Shown piece after piece: positions 44,716-57,063 of a DNA stretch of 64,000 nucleotides. The notes beneath the pieces are model-generated. The model did not search any database. It was not told the origin of the DNA and saw only the letters and a program-made list of their open reading frames with translations. The DNA is from Norana najaformis. Its lineage: Eukaryota; Annelida; Clitellata; Crassiclitellata; Hormogastridae. Positions within the stretch are counted from its first letter, which is position 1, and the number at the start of each line of letters is the position of its first letter. The position numbers and the translations under genes were made by a program. Location of the stretch: contig OZ029916.1 of assembly GCA_964023275.1 (NCBI GenBank), positions 13,694,607 through 13,758,606 on the forward strand, written 5' to 3'.

Positions 44716-47700
44716 GTGAGTGGTTAGCTTTTATGTGTTGTAAGTTTTAAGCTTTTCTTTTGCAGTATTTTTGGAAAAGGTTTTTATCTGATATTCGTCC
44801 ATCAGCTGTCCACTGTTAAGTCTTTGCTCAAATCTGTTAAATTTGAGTACTTTAATAAAAAATCCAAATTTACACTGGAATTTCTGGAAAGATGCTAGAC
44901 TAGTTTTGCTGTTTTTTTGTATGGGTGCATGTCCTGCACTGTCTGGGTCCATTTGATCCTGCTGCTGCTCCCTTTTACTTGTTTCTCCTAATGTAATGTC
45001 ATGTTTGGGGTATGAATTTTTTGGTTATGTATATAATAATTGTTTTACTAATTTTCATAAATAATGAAGAAACTCAGTCAAAGATGCTGCGATTTGATGG
45101 CCATAAAATTGATGCTGCCTTTTGCTTCTGAGAATAAAATAGCGCACTTCACTTAATCATCTCAAGCTATTATAACAGATCATTAAGAGATTCTGCCTGA
45201 TTATTGAAATCTTCAGATTATACTAAGACAATTTTCTTGTTTGCAAGAAGGCATCAGTTGTGTGTCATATAGTATATCGTATATTATATCATATAGTATA
45301 TCATATAGTATATCATATAGTATAAGGTGTGAATGAGTGAATGTAAATTAGTGGTGGCAGATTCTGGAGCCAATTCACTTAAGCTACAAATGTATAATTT
45401 CCTAAGAAATTGTGAAGGCAAATTCTAAGATAACACTCATTGCTTTCTTTATATTTATGTGATGGGCACAGAATTGCCATAAGTGTTTGTAATTGTCACG
45501 GTTTACGTGAGATGGTGAATTATACCCTAGGCCTAACTAGCCAGGGAGGTTGTGAGCGGTGGCGAGATAAGAAATATTTCAGTGACCACAACACCGACAT
45601 TTATACTTGTATTAACACACTTAACATATTTACACACTAGAGTTATATTTACAGTACGTCTTTACGTTTTCAAACACTCCGTCGATGGCCATGCCCTTCC
45701 CAGGTCCCCCCAACCCCAATGGGTTAAAACTCACAGTTCCGTGGTGGGGTGAGTCGTGAGTGGAGCGAGGCGACAGTTTCTTTGTCGTGCAGTTTCGCCA
45801 ACCGTTTCGTGACTCTCTCCAAGTAGACGGGTGAAAGAAGCGGCCTGTCCTTGACACGTTCTTGCCACCGGCGGCGTCCTGAAGCGAGCGACCAAACGTC
45901 CTTCAGCGACAACTGACCTCGTACTTCGACGAAGTCTCGTTCGTTCTGCAACGTCTCTTTCTTCTGCTTATCTTTCTTTCGTTCTTGACGGACGACATGT
46001 TCTTCTACAAAGACTCTTTCGTTCCCCGACTGGACGACTTGTTCTTCTGCGAAGAATCTTTCGTTCCCCGACTGGACGACTCGGTCTTCTACGAAGACTT
46101 TCGTTCCCCAACTGGACGACTTGATCTTCTACGAAGACTCTTTCATTCCCCGACATTTTGTTCTTCTCCGGCCTCGCGTTTCGCGACATTTCCTCTTCTC
46201 TGAAGACTGAACTGAACTCAACTGAACTCCTTTGTTCGCACACCTCCTCTCTTCGTCGGTCGACGTCATGCCCATCCCATGACCCCTCTGGACCCCACGG
46301 CCATCAACCGACCATCGACATGTATTTATATTTATAGTCACTTATACAGTAGGCCACAAGTATTATTATCAGTAGATAGTTTATCTGTAAATCAGGGCAA
46401 TTCGTGACAGTAATAAAAATCTACAAGTTCATTTGGAACTGTGAAAATGGTTGCTTATTGCCCTGCACCTCACAGACTTGTAAAATTGTGTATGATCTGC
46501 GGGATACATATGGCTTTATTTACACAACATTGCATATCGTAAGAAGGATTTTTAGTTTTTCGATCCATAGCATATTTCTGTGAGTCAGCCTGTGGTGATT
46601 TGTTGCTGCTTGCATATAACTGTGACTGATTGTTTCTCAGTAACTGAGTAATTAATATGTGTATAGTCAATTACTGTGTTAGTTGACAATAATTGAGTAA
46701 TTAATACATGTATAATAAATTACTTTGTTAGTTGACTGATAGTGAACTGCGCTCTTCCTCGCCACCTCCTGTCTCTAGCTTGTCATCCACTACAGAACAT
46801 CACTACACGCCTTCCTACACCAGTGATTCAACTGCCAGACCATTACATGGTAATTTAGTCTGATCAAACAGCATATCATTCCTAAATGTTTTGTGGATGT
46901 TAATGTAAAATGTCCTAATGGGAAACGAAAGTGAAGTGACACACGCAGTGTGCTTCAGCAGTAAGGGTTAAACGTATTGGTTCTTAATTTTACTTTAAAA
47001 CTGGACTCCACTTATGTAATGAATATCAGTCTCTGTCAGTTTTTTATTTGGTTAGAATTAATCTCGTCAAATGCCTGTTTGCTAATATCAGTCAATACAT
47101 GAATACAGACTAAGTTGTCATGCTTGCAAATAAGACAGGGCGATAAATACTCTGATATGTATAGTGAATTTTTGTTTTCTTTATAAATTAAAATTAATTA
47201 TCACTCATGTGATGTGTAAACCATAAATTTGCCAAAGAATTGTAATTTTGAATCATATTTTAAGAGTAATTTTTCAGTTGTTTGCATGAAGTGGCATTTA
47301 TTTTAGACAATTTAAAATTGAACAGTTCATTATTATAGAATTAGATGCAGTTATGTTTGTGTCTTGAATTAAGACATGAAACTTGACGTTCTTGATATCT
47401 CTGATGACTTGCAGGTCTAAGCCACTTAAGTCTTGAGCATCCTCTTTACACCAAAGGATGGTGCTGGGACGAGTATAGACTGTCTGAACCTTCAAAATGC
47501 TGTATATGACCATCAGATTCTATAAGTCAGTCCAGTGCATTAAGCCTTGGCTTTTTTGAGGCCAAAAAGATGAGAAGCATGCTGGTATGTCTAGAGTACA
47601 ACAAAAGAATATTACAATAGAAAATTATCATAGAACTGTTGGAAACATTGCCACTGGTGTCGATGATTGTCATCAGCCTCACACTGCTGACAGTTTTACT

Positions 47701-50700
47701 CTTTGCCTATGGTGGCCATGATGTTTTCAGCAAATTTGACCCAACTAGTTTTAATGTAAAGACTAAGGCAGATTCTTTATAAATCTCTTCATGTGGTGCA
47801 TCTTTTTAGTCAGCTGTAATTTCTGAACATTATTCTAGCAATAAATGCAGATTGTGGCATATTGTGTCAAAGTGTTTAGATTAAAATGTACAAAACTAAA
47901 TATTTATTCAACAAAGTCAGTTTTCCTAAACGAATCATGGGTAATAAAAACACTGCAGTGCAAAACATAGCTGCTCATAAGACATGTTCATTACAATAGT
48001 TTGAACACCTAAATGTCTTCATTTTGCACATTCTGCACTAGCGTATGTACTACATCAAAGTCATGAGCTCCTCTCCATCACTTTCAGTGTAATCAAGCTG
48101 TGGTACTAAAATGGCGGCAAGTTCAGTTGGTTTCAGGAATTCCAAAATATCAGCTGATCAATAAAACTCGTCCATTTAACATTAGAATTTAAATGCCCGG
48201 ATGTAAATATAATCCTTAAACGCAAGGCATAAAACAACATAACACAAAAATGCACCCTTATCTTGTGTTATCAGTTTTTATTTACTAATTGGTGTAAGGT
48301 TTTCCCGTTGAACTCTAGAAAGCTTCAGTAGATAGTGAATATTTATGACAGGTGTGTTTTATTTACATTGCTGTCGTTTTCAACCACAGTGGCTGCCACA
48401 GAGTTAAAGTAATTATGGCGTAAACATAAATTTTAGCTTTAAAATACTGCATTCCAGAAGTAGGGATATAACTTTATAGCAAAGGTGAGGGTCTATATTT
48501 TATTGTTCTTTATCTCAAAATGGTAGTCAAAATAACTCCTATCTGGTTTTAAGTTTCTGATTTTAGGAAATCATTACCTGAAAGTCTGTTTTTTGCACTT
48601 TGTTTCTTATTCAGCTTCTTCTCATCCAGCCACTGATTCTGAAATGGAATCTGTGCGGCCTTCGACCACCAACGAAGAAGAGCTGCAGCTACAGTTGGCG
48701 CTGGCCATGAGCAAGGAGGAGCATGAAGAAGAGGTAAAGAAAAGGAAGGGGGATGAGATCAAACTACAAATGGCCATTGAGGAAAGCAAAAAAACTGCTC
48801 AACAAGAGGTGTGATTATTTTCTCTTGGGTATCTGATTATGATGAAACTGAATTCAAGAAAATGAGAGCTATATTAAAGTGTGTTAAAAATCATTACCCT
48901 GATTTCTGTATTATAAGTCACAGTTTTTTGCATGAACGTCTAGTGATTCATTTTATTGAAGGTGCGACTTATGTATGAAATTTAAAAAATTTGTGGACTC
49001 CCCAATGCTGAAAAGATTGTATAAAGGAAAGATATATAAAAGTATTCTTGCAGCTTAGGATGACCAATTTGAGCATTGTCTGGTTAAATATTATAGACTC
49101 TGAATGCTGTTGAAAGTAGTGTAAGAGTTGCTTAAGTTGCAGTGCACCTAGAAAACTTGAAGACATAATCCAGACAGCACAGAAACATTACTTTATTTAT
49201 TTAAAGCTCTTATTACATGTGCAATATAAGTAAATCTTAATCTGAGGTGCATATGTGTGTTCGCTATGGCCAAGATGGAGTCCTGCAAAAGCCAGGGTAA
49301 AATAGCGAGTCTTAATAAGAGATTTAAAAGATGATAGCAAGTTTGCAGGTTGGGCCTTTTGTGGTAGATGATTCTAAGTACGAGGAGGGCAGCAGCTAAA
49401 GGCACATGATCCTACAATTGTCTTGAACCTAGGTTCTTGCAACAAACCAGTATGAGAAGAACTCAAGACCCTAGGAGGGCGATATGGAGTCTGTATAAAA
49501 GTTAATGATACATTACAGTAACGCTTATGTAATGTCGTGTTGGTGTTATTATGCTAGCATAATGATTGATCTAACATTTGTGGGAAGTGTTTCCTAAACA
49601 TTGTTTTATAAGTTTATTTCAGGTAGATAATCATTTAAACAAAAGTGTAATAATAATAATAATAACAAAAAGACAATTTATGTAGCGCTGTGGCGTGGCC
49701 AAGGCAGAAGAAAAGGGTGCTGTACATAAGTTCAGAAATCAACAACAGTCATAAGATATCTTAAAAGATATGTGTTGAACTGTGACTTGAATGTGTCCAG
49801 GAATGGGGCATTCATCATATGATCAGGAAGACTGTTCCATGCAGTGGGTTGGGCGACAGAGAAGGAACAATCGCCAACTTTGTGTAAGATCATGGGACAT
49901 GCAGCTAATTCCTCAACGAGGAACGCAACCGATAATTGTTCTGGTTGTCTGCTGTTAGAAGGCGGAAGTCGGATATATACTCCGGAAGAAGACCGTTCAG
50001 AGCCTTGTATGTGATTGGGCACAGTTTGTCGGTGATCCACTGAGGAATGCGCAGCCAGTGTAGGTTGTCACGCAGCAGATCAGTGATGTGATTGGATGGT
50101 GTCCGGCCATACATGAGGCAGGCAGCAAAGTTTAGCACTGACTGTGTCCACTCTGTGAAGTCGGCAGACCCGCCAGCAGGCTGTTGCAATAGTCGACCCT
50201 AGAGACTATGAAGCTGTTGACCAAAGTGAAAGCAGTTGAGGTGGGAATGAATCTGTGGATGGATTTAATGTGATGCAGGTGGTAGAAGCAGTGTCCAATT
50301 CCTCTAAAACCCAAATGATTGAAATTCAAAACCAGACAATTTATATTTGTGGCTAAATTAGTATCTTCTGTTTGCAAACTTCACTTTTAAACATTAACAG
50401 CTTGCTGCAGACTGACATAGGTATGAGGCTACCTGTGCTGTTGGCGATGCATAGCTGAGCTCAGCTGGTATCACTAGGTTAGCTGTGGACTTGTGGAAGG
50501 CAAACAGGGATACATTGCCACATTGGACACATAATTTATCTCCGTGCTACTAGTGAACAAGTTATGGTCCACTACAGCAGCAGTCGTATTTGGCTGCAGC
50601 CAGTCAATGTTGTAGCTTGTCTGCAAACCAGCTGCATCCAATCATCATTGCTGCCTGCTAATGAGACAACTGTGTTCAACTGATACAGGTTAATATTCGT

Positions 50701-53700
50701 TAACATCATCCAATAAGGTTGGTGTTAGTAAATGTTATCAAATTATTTCTATGAAATGCTCTGTTTCAGTTAAAGACTTTTGCTTGTTCTGATGATGCCA
50801 TAGTCAAAACTTATAATAAACGAATAAGGACACAGTCGTAATGAATCTATTGATATTGTTATTTAGCAAACCCGAAGACGGCAGATAACGTCAGCAGGAG
50901 TGGCTGAGCGACCTGTGCTAAGGCAACAAATGGTACAAAGTCAACCTCTGGACTGGGAACTTGGTAGTGCTTTAGCAGACCCTTGGTCAGCTCCACTTGA
51001 GCCAAAGAAGGATCCATGGAGCAGTGGTGGGGCACGAGATCCATGGGAATTGGAACATAGCTCATCTCGAGGTGAGTAAACAACATCTGTAAATTTTTGG
51101 ATCATCTATGATTGTGCTTGAACAGGCAGGATTCTGAAGGGCCAGAAGCATGGCACAGCATTGTTGGGGCTTTCTGCAGGAAAGAGTGAGAATAGGTTGG
51201 TGTGTAACTGTTTGTGGAATTTGAGAAGGCCTTTGACTCAGTCATAGAGAACATCACATAGACAACTTTACAGTTGCCAGGATGTGGACATATACTCAAA
51301 AGCAGCAGTATGAATGGGCATGGAAACTGGCAGGATGGTTCAAATTGACAGTTGAAAAACAACAAGGAAACCTGTCTCTCTAACCAAGTTTAGGAAAGTG
51401 CCAGCTTAAATATAAATATAGTTCATAAAACATTGGTTATGGGAAAAGAAAACATTGAGAGAAACATTGTAGTAAGAGGATAACAGATAGAAAATGTAAA
51501 AGAGTTTGTCTCTCTAGGACAGTGGAAAAATTGGACAATGACTGCATAAAGAAAATTAAGAAATGGCAAAATAGAGAGCCAAGCAAAAGGATTATGTACA
51601 GGATTTTTGAAGAACAGTCCCTTAAGCTATTCAGTTAGGCAGCTGTGGGTATGAAGTGTAGTGACTTCATTTTCCATCGCCACCTGATCTTCCCACCGAC
51701 AGTTTGCTTCCAGTGTGCTCGATTTTAACTGAGTTCAGTAAGGACACAAAGGGAGCCAAGGTTGAAACAGAAGGGTTTGACTTATAGGTGAGTATATAGA
51801 GTAGTAAGTGTTGCAATATTGACAAGTTAGTCATAGAAGAAACGTTTTCTGCATTTCAAAATAAATGTATACACAAGAGTTGTGTGTCACCCAGTATGTT
51901 TAATTAGGGCATTGCTACTATAGTTCCTAACATTCATGCATTAATGAAGCAGCCTGTACTTGTTTATGAGGGTAAAATGTACATATTCGTTTCTTCCAGT
52001 GGTTTATGCTGAAATACAGAACAATTTTAAGCCAGCACCAGCACCTTGGGAGGAGGTAGCTGCCAAATATTCTACTGTTGAAACAAACTTTGCCAGTTCA
52101 TCTGTACCACATGATGACTTTGTGCAACTGAGAGCTCAACCAGTTGAAGCTGAAAAGAAGCAAAACATCGAGAAGTGGTTGGACAGCAATTTAACAGGTT
52201 TGGCTAAGAATTTTGTAAGTTCTGTTTTGCATTGCTTTGATTATATTGATAAGATGTGATCCTCTGCATGTTGTAAGAGGTAACAGATGGAGGGTGGCAT
52301 TTGGATGCATAAGATCTACATTAGTTGATGTAGTCTTAGTTGCTCAGTTGTTCAGAAGGTGACCGCTGCCACTTGTTTGCATTGTGTTGTATTAATGCAT
52401 TTCTGTGGCACCACTTACACAGCAAACTACTGAGAACTGCAGCCAGCATGAGATTCCAACAGAAATAGGCGAAACTTAACCCTGTACATGCCAGATATTT
52501 TTAGCCCTTGTTCTGGCCCTGGCCAGAGATTTAATGGTGTTTTGGTCCATTTAATTCCTTATGGGTAAAAACTTTTTATCTCATCAACCACTGAAGACAG
52601 AGTTTAAAGTGTAAACATAAAATTTGTTTATAAATGAATTTTGAATCATTCTATATCATTTATGTGTTTCTGTGTGCTTGTATTTTTTAGATATGACAAG
52701 TTAAATGTGTTGGTGGGGTATATGTGTTTCATCATACCATCTTTTTACATTCTTCTGATGTTTTAAATAAGTATATGTTACTATTATATAGGGTTTCTTC
52801 AGTTATTCTTCAGTTATTTTTAGATCACAGTTAAACCTAGAGTTTAGGTGGCTGTCTTTGTCATGGGTGGTTTGGTAGTTGAAACTACTGTTTTTGAATG
52901 CACCATTGCTGTCTTTAATACTTGCTTCACAATCGGGGTGTATGCAAATCTCCAAAAGTCAATTATATTAGGTAGGAGCGGTCAGACTTTGCGTACGGTT
53001 GTTTTTGTAAGGGCAGAGGGCAAAGAAGTTGCATTGCCATTAGGTGAAAAAACTTCAAAATTATTGCTAACTTCTTGTGTGGCATAGTGCTTGGAATGCT
53101 TCTGTTGCAAAGCAGTTATTAGAGTGATGATTAGGTTCAGCAAAGATCTGAGCCAGTGATTCATGTTGTAAAACTACAAAAATATGTCAAACACTTTTTG
53201 TGAAATATTTCAACCTGCCTTTATTGAAGTCTGGTGAAAACCCTAGTCTACGTTACACAGCGCTGCCCATTTTTGCTGCTGATATCACTTTCATTATCAT
53301 TTGAAAAGTTCTGCAAATCTTTAGTATGAATGCTCCTTACGGTACTATTATTCCTGCTACCCATGAACATGTGAAATCCTTCAAAAATTGACTTTTCATT
53401 CAACTCTGAATTAGCGAAAATTGTGTGCCAAATTTTATCTTCATTGACCATTGCAGTTGTAAAACATGACTGTAAAATGAAACAGAGCACCATCTATCAG
53501 ATCTAATAATCAGTGGGAAAATTGTAGCTTATTTATTGCTTTGAGTAACAGTTAACTTATTTAAGTAGGACAAATGCTGGCTGCCTAACTTCCAACCGCT
53601 TTAGTAGGTGCAGCTATGATGTCGCAATTTTGCGCCTGTGGTGTGCGAGGAAAGTCTTTTGATGTAACAATTTTGCATCTGTGGCATGCAAAGGGTTAAG

Positions 53701-56700
53701 CATTCTGCTATGGCTTCAGCATCCTACAGCCCCTTGAGCATGCCTGTTAGGTAGAAGATTGTTATAGTGATGTTTGGTCAATGCATATATGTCTGGACGT
53801 TTATGTGGCTGCTTTTAGAAACTCTGAGAAGTCGCTGCCCTAAAATATGCTTCATTTTTGCAATGTTAATCAGTGTCCTAATAATAAGGGCATTATAATC
53901 TCATGTTTGTGTAGTGCTTCTGCAAAGATCCCAGAGCCAGTCCTCACAAAATCCATGAGCATTGCAGGAGGAGGTGCCAAACGAGCTGGCCCATTGGAAA
54001 TTGCCCAGACCATGTGTTCCTAACATCTAGCTATGTAAACTGTAGTGCTGTCTTCGGCCTTCAATATGATCCGTAGGATGGCATTTACACTGACTTTTCA
54101 TGAAGATGTCTATCCTTTTATTAAAGTCGTCCATTAGAAGAGAGTTACTTTGATCTCAGCTGCCAAACAGCTAAACACGGTCTGCTGTTCTGTGTGAGAA
54201 TGAAGTTTTCCTTTAATATTCAGTCCAATTCCCAACGAGTTAAAAGGCATCTAGTGCGATCTTCCGTGGATGCACCTTGCAGTCTTGGCTTAACCCTTGT
54301 ATAAGTTGACTCTTAGGCTGTGGACTTTTAAAACTGTCTAACTGTTCAACTTACTGTGTATGAGTATATATGGGTCTTATTATTACACAGTTGAAAAATT
54401 AGCTGTGGTACCAATTTACTATGCAGTTGAAAAAGAGGTTTAGTATGTTTTACAGGAAGAGTAAGGATTAAGGCACTGATTCTAATTTAACATGTGTTAA
54501 CATTTTGTACAGATACATCTGTTTCTTGCTTAGATACAGCAAAACCATGCAGCTTTTGTGACTTGATGTAATTGCAGATGTTCATTTTTCTTCATTTCAT
54601 AGCGGAAGATAGTGATGACAATCTCTGGGATGTCAGTGAAACAGATGGCAGTGCTAATGCTGATGACAAAAAAGCAAAGAATGCTAAGAAAGTTACACCT
54701 GAGGAATTCCTGGGACCAAATGCTAAACTGGTGGACTTCGATGACCTTGTATCAAAACCAGTAACAACCAGTGAGTTGATGGCTTGTTCTGGTAAAAATA
54801 AGCAAATGATATCTTCTGTGACTTCTGTCTGTGACATGAGGGCCATTCCAGCTCAGCTTAACCAGTGCCTCCCACCTGACCATCTGAGAATTGGCTGAAA
54901 TTTTAATTTGTTGCAAGATGTATTAGATGGAAAAGCCCCAAATTTTCTACAATAGTTAAAATACTTCGTGAGGTATTGCAGGTTCCATGATCCTACCCTC
55001 AAGGATTTTTTGGACACATCAGTTGAACCATTCTCTATCAAAAATGCAGTAAGAATAATTGAGTCATAATTCACAATACATAATTTTGTAGAAACTGGTT
55101 GTAATCGTAATCACAGATTTATATCGTGCCTCTCCAGGAGAGACTTAACGCTGTTGACCTGACAGCACAAAGCACAATTGAAGTGAATGGTTTCAAGCGC
55201 TACGGAATAGAGGAAAGAAAGACTAAGGAGCTCATGTCATAGTTTGCTCAGCAATTTAGTCCAGAAAGTTGGACCAGCCATGGAGCTTCTTTACTGCACT
55301 GTGGAAGTTTGGGCTGGTGGGACAATCAGGTCATCCTGCACAGCAGGGCTCAGGGATCTATGGCCAGGAATGGACGAGACCGAGACACATAACTCTCTGA
55401 GATAATATGGAGCACAGCCAGCAAGGCAATTATGCATAATCATTAAGATCTTACTCAATGCGTTTTTGCATCGTTTTCCCTTGCAATCCCTTCCACTCGA
55501 AGCTGGATATTTTCCCAAACCTACTTTTGTTTCCAGTCAGTTGGGCCACAGCATTTAAGATTGATTGCCACTGGTTAATGCAGGAAAGAGTTAGCCCTGT
55601 ATAAACATTATTACCATAATTAACCCTGTGTGCATCCGGGTAATGGCAGCCTGAGTTGGATGCAATGTTTCTGTTTTTATAAACTTTTCTATTAGTCTGT
55701 AGTCACTCAACCAAACGCAAGAGGTGTAATGCACAATATTTATCATAGTCTGTCTTGTTAGTGATTTAATCAAATTAATAGCAAATATGAGCAGCTGGTA
55801 CCAACATTTGAAACAATTGCATAAGTTCGAAGTATGTTATAAATTTGATTAAATCTCTGACAACACAAAAACTAAAATATATTCCCCATTGCAATTCATG
55901 CATTTGATTTTATTAGTTGACTAGCATATAGCTGTCCAATAGAATAACTGCTTTTATGCCACTTAGTGTGTTACTAAGGTGACAAGTACATGTTTATCAT
56001 GAACTATATTCATAGCCTTAAATAAAGCCTTCTCATTTGTATAATAAAAATGGGCAAACAGTGACCTTTCAAATAATTTGTAAGATGTCTGTGTTATTTG
56101 GCAGAGGGTTACAACATGGTTGCCAAAACATGACCACAAAATATTATGTTCATCAAAATTAGTGCTTTAAATTTAAGCATAAAAAATTTACATTTAAGTG
56201 GAAACATATAGATTATGATATGTTTGATCAAAATATGTTAAAAAGTGAATATGCGTGATTTCAGTCTTTGTAACGTGTTTCTGGAAATTGTGAGGTGTGA
56301 CTTAAAATACCTGTTTTGTCTGAGCTGGTCACTTATTCATTCTCAGAATTATTAGCCTTTCAACAGTTTGATATATAATGCCTTAACATCTAGGAATAAG
56401 ATTAAGCTGAATGTTCAAGATGTTACTTGAAACTTTGTCCCATGAGTTTTTGTCAAAATGTTAGTTAGGACATGTCTTCCATTTTCAACCTAGTCTCAGT
56501 CGCTCCGTCTGTTCTTTGAACTTTGACTGATTGTGGAAAGTATGTTTTCCTAGGGTATGACTGGTATTGAGAAAATGCTTTTATTGTGGTCTGATCGTTG
56601 AATGTTTTACTTGAGCAGTTTGCCTCTGCCCCAAGGTTGAAGCCATTGATCTTACAGCTGAGGTAAAATTCATTCACATGTTTTTCATCATTTGATAGAT

Positions 56701-57063
56701 TTACTTTGCTTGTCTTGATCTGGATTTGGATTGTTCTCATTAAAAGGGCCCACAGGCTGTTGTGATTGTTGGTGTGTTCTGTCAAACGCTGCTGCAGGTG
56801 CTGTCAATCCGTTTGCAATGACAATCAACAAATCAGCAACAGTGAATCCGTTTGTGGCAAAGGCACAAGAAGAGGAAAAGAATCGGAGGGTTCCACTGAA
56901 CCAGCTTCAGTCATCTGCATCCTCATCTTCCTTCACCCAAGCCTCATCATCACTTGTTCCTGCATCTGGCTTAACTGTTACCGGCTTCCCTCCTCCAACT
57001 TTGGCTGTTGTCTACCCTACTCAGCCCATCATGCAGCAGCAGGGCTACAACCCATTTCTTTGA
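44245..57063 (+). CDS. EPN: epsin (gene span, 7 exons)
   Basis: Endocytic adaptor that binds PtdIns(4,5)P2, bends membrane at clathrin-coated pits and brings in ubiquitinated cargo. Exons: 44245-44715, 46732-46849, 48615-48808, 50867-51071, 52000-52197 (or 52214), 54603-54770, 56798-57063. With the 52197 donor all phases agree and the protein has 539 residues (human epsin-1 has 576). Domains in order: ENTH (1-~145), Ser/Pro linker, UIM1 (~217-232), UIM2 (~242-256), three DPW motifs for the AP-2 appendage, clathrin box LVDFD with TPEEFLGPNA, and three NPF motifs for EH-domain partners, ending YNPFL. The domain order and the TPE(E/S)FLGPNA block identify epsin beyond doubt. Paralogue assignment is not meaningful for an invertebrate. 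Confidence 0.96.
45264..45325. repeat. ~13-bp AT-rich tandem repeat
   Basis: Five or so units of ATCATATAGTAT-type sequence in epsin intron 1. Confidence 0.85.
45550..46330. other. CpG-rich block in epsin intron 1
   Basis: Unlike the AT-rich surroundings, this block is dense in CG dinucleotides (for example CGTTTCGTGACTC, GGCGGCGTCC, CTTCGACGAAGTC). GTCGATGGCC near 45671 and GGCCATCAACCGACC...CATCGAC near 46300 are partly inverted. It could be a CpG-rich transposon or an internal promoter. No conserved protein on either strand. Confidence 0.5.
45991..46156. repeat. 42-bp minisatellite, four units
   Basis: Units begin at 45991, 46033, 46075 and 46115, each GACGAC(A/T)TGTTCTTCT... CGAAGA..CTTTCGTTCCCCGACTG. 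The third has a 2-bp deletion. Because 42 is a multiple of three, several frames stay open through part of it. The translations look like low-complexity artefacts. Confidence 0.9.
46732..46849 (+). CDS. EPN: epsin exon 2 (Ser/Pro-rich linker)
   Basis: Encodes LTDSELRSSSPPPVSSLSST, TEHHYTPSYTSDSTARPLH. No homology by itself, but the acceptor ACTTTGTTAG|TTG and donor CATG|GTAATT give phase 0 in and phase 1 out, exactly what exons 1 and 3 need. The composition is typical of epsin linkers. Confidence 0.78.
46850..48614. other. epsin intron 2
   Basis: No gene, repeat family or RNA recognised. Confidence 0.4.
48615..48808 (+). CDS. EPN: epsin exon 3 (two ubiquitin-interacting motifs)
   Basis: UIM1 is EEELQLQLALAMSKEE. 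UIM2 is GDEIKLQMAIEESKK. Both have the acidic start and the central A...S pattern. Human EPN1 has EEELQLQLALAMSKEE and GDDLRLQMAIEESKR. Acceptor CTTATTCAG at 48614; an alternative AG at 48629 would drop five residues in frame. Donor CAAGAG|GTGTGA, phase 0. Confidence 0.95.
48905..48980. repeat. short fold-back motif
   Basis: ATAAGTCACAG near 48913 and GGTGCGACTTAT near 48961 are approximately inverted, the style of MITE remnants. Too short to classify. Confidence 0.35.
49191..49497 (-). mobile_element. LINE-B 3' end, second copy
   Basis: Reverse complement of the LINE-B end at 16920-16960 plus 17743-18000: ACTCCATATCGCCCTCC, GTTTGTTGCAAGAACCTAGG, CTACCACAAAAGGCCC, and the AAATAAATAAA-type tail. 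It gives the empty-site sequence that proves R1 was inserted into the other copy. Confidence 0.82.
49645..50390 (-). mobile_element. LINE-C fragment (CR1-like) with ATT tail
   Basis: The minus strand encodes HIKSIHRFIPTSTAFTLVNS, VDYCNSLLAGLP, LHWLRIPQWITDKLCPITYK ALNGLLPEYIS and PTAWNSLPDHM (50375 down to 49740), frame-broken. The tail ends in (ATT)n at 49649-49667. More vertebrate/CR1-like wording than LINE-A or B, so a separate family. Confidence 0.8.
50867..51071 (+). CDS. EPN: epsin exon 4 (DPW motifs)
   Basis: Encodes QTRRRQITSAGVAERPVL, then ALADPWSAPLEPKKDPWSSG, GARDPWELEHSSSR. Three DPW tripeptides, the AP-2 alpha-appendage ligands of epsins. Acceptor GTTATTTAG|CAA, donor CGAG|GTGAGT, phase 1. 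Confidence 0.92.
51072..51999. other. epsin intron 4
   Basis: 51100-51620 may be a degraded retrotransposon stretch, but no motif is firm. Nothing else seen. Confidence 0.35.
52000..52214 (+). CDS. EPN: epsin exon 5
   Basis: Encodes VYAEIQNNFKPAPAPWEEVA, then VPHDDFVQLRAQ and KKQNIEKWLDSNL. Acceptor CGTTTCTTCCAG|TG fits phase 1 from exon 4. Two ends are possible. The strong donor AATTTT|GTAAGT ends at 52214 (phase 0). The weaker AACAG|GTTTGG ends at 52197 and is the one whose phase fits exon 6 at 54603. Confidence 0.8.
52215..54602. other. epsin intron 5
   Basis: A possible extra small exon may hide here (see exon 5). 53915-54070 resembles the start of a repeat tail (GTAGTGCTTCTGCAAAGATCC). 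No other feature supported. Confidence 0.4.
54603..54770 (+). CDS. EPN: epsin exon 6 (clathrin box)
   Basis: Encodes EDSDDNLWDVSETDGSAN, KKVTPEEFLGPNAKLVDFDD, LVSKPVTT. Human reads TPESFLGPNAALVDLDSLVSRP. LVDFD is a type I clathrin box. Acceptor TTTCATAG|CG, donor ACCA|GTGAGT, phase 1. An upstream acceptor TTGCAG at 54571 would add a hydrophobic MFIFLHFI, judged unlikely. Confidence 0.92.
55100..55770 (-). mobile_element. LINE-D fragment, second copy
   Basis: Minus strand: KILMIMHNCLAGCAPYYLRE, VSSIPGHRSLSPAVQDDLIV. It aligns with 4140-4800 through GGAGCACAGCCA(A/G)CAAG and CCACAGCATT(C/T)AAGA. The tail with CGTGCCTCTCC...AACGCTGT hairpin is at 55120-55155. It lies in epsin intron 6. Confidence 0.72.
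55771..56797. other. epsin intron 6, distal part
   Basis: No feature supported. Confidence 0.4.
56798..57063 (+). CDS. EPN: epsin exon 7 (NPF motifs, stop codon)
   Basis: Encodes SAVNPFAMTINKSATVNPFV, EEEKNRRVPLNQLQSSAS, ...PIMQQQGYNPFL and stops at TGA 57061-57063. Three NPF tripeptides bind EH domains (Eps15, intersectin). A terminal NPF-L matches human NTNPFLL. Acceptor GCTGCTGCAG|GT, phase 1. Confidence 0.95.

Noticed and set aside
45968..46243. Arg/Ser-rich minus-strand and Asp/Phe-rich plus-strand open frames
   Set aside because: Both are readings of the 42-bp minisatellite, whose length is a multiple of three.
52848..53087. Possible extra epsin exon
   Set aside because: The hydrophobic translation has no epsin motif. 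A TTTAG acceptor alone is not enough.
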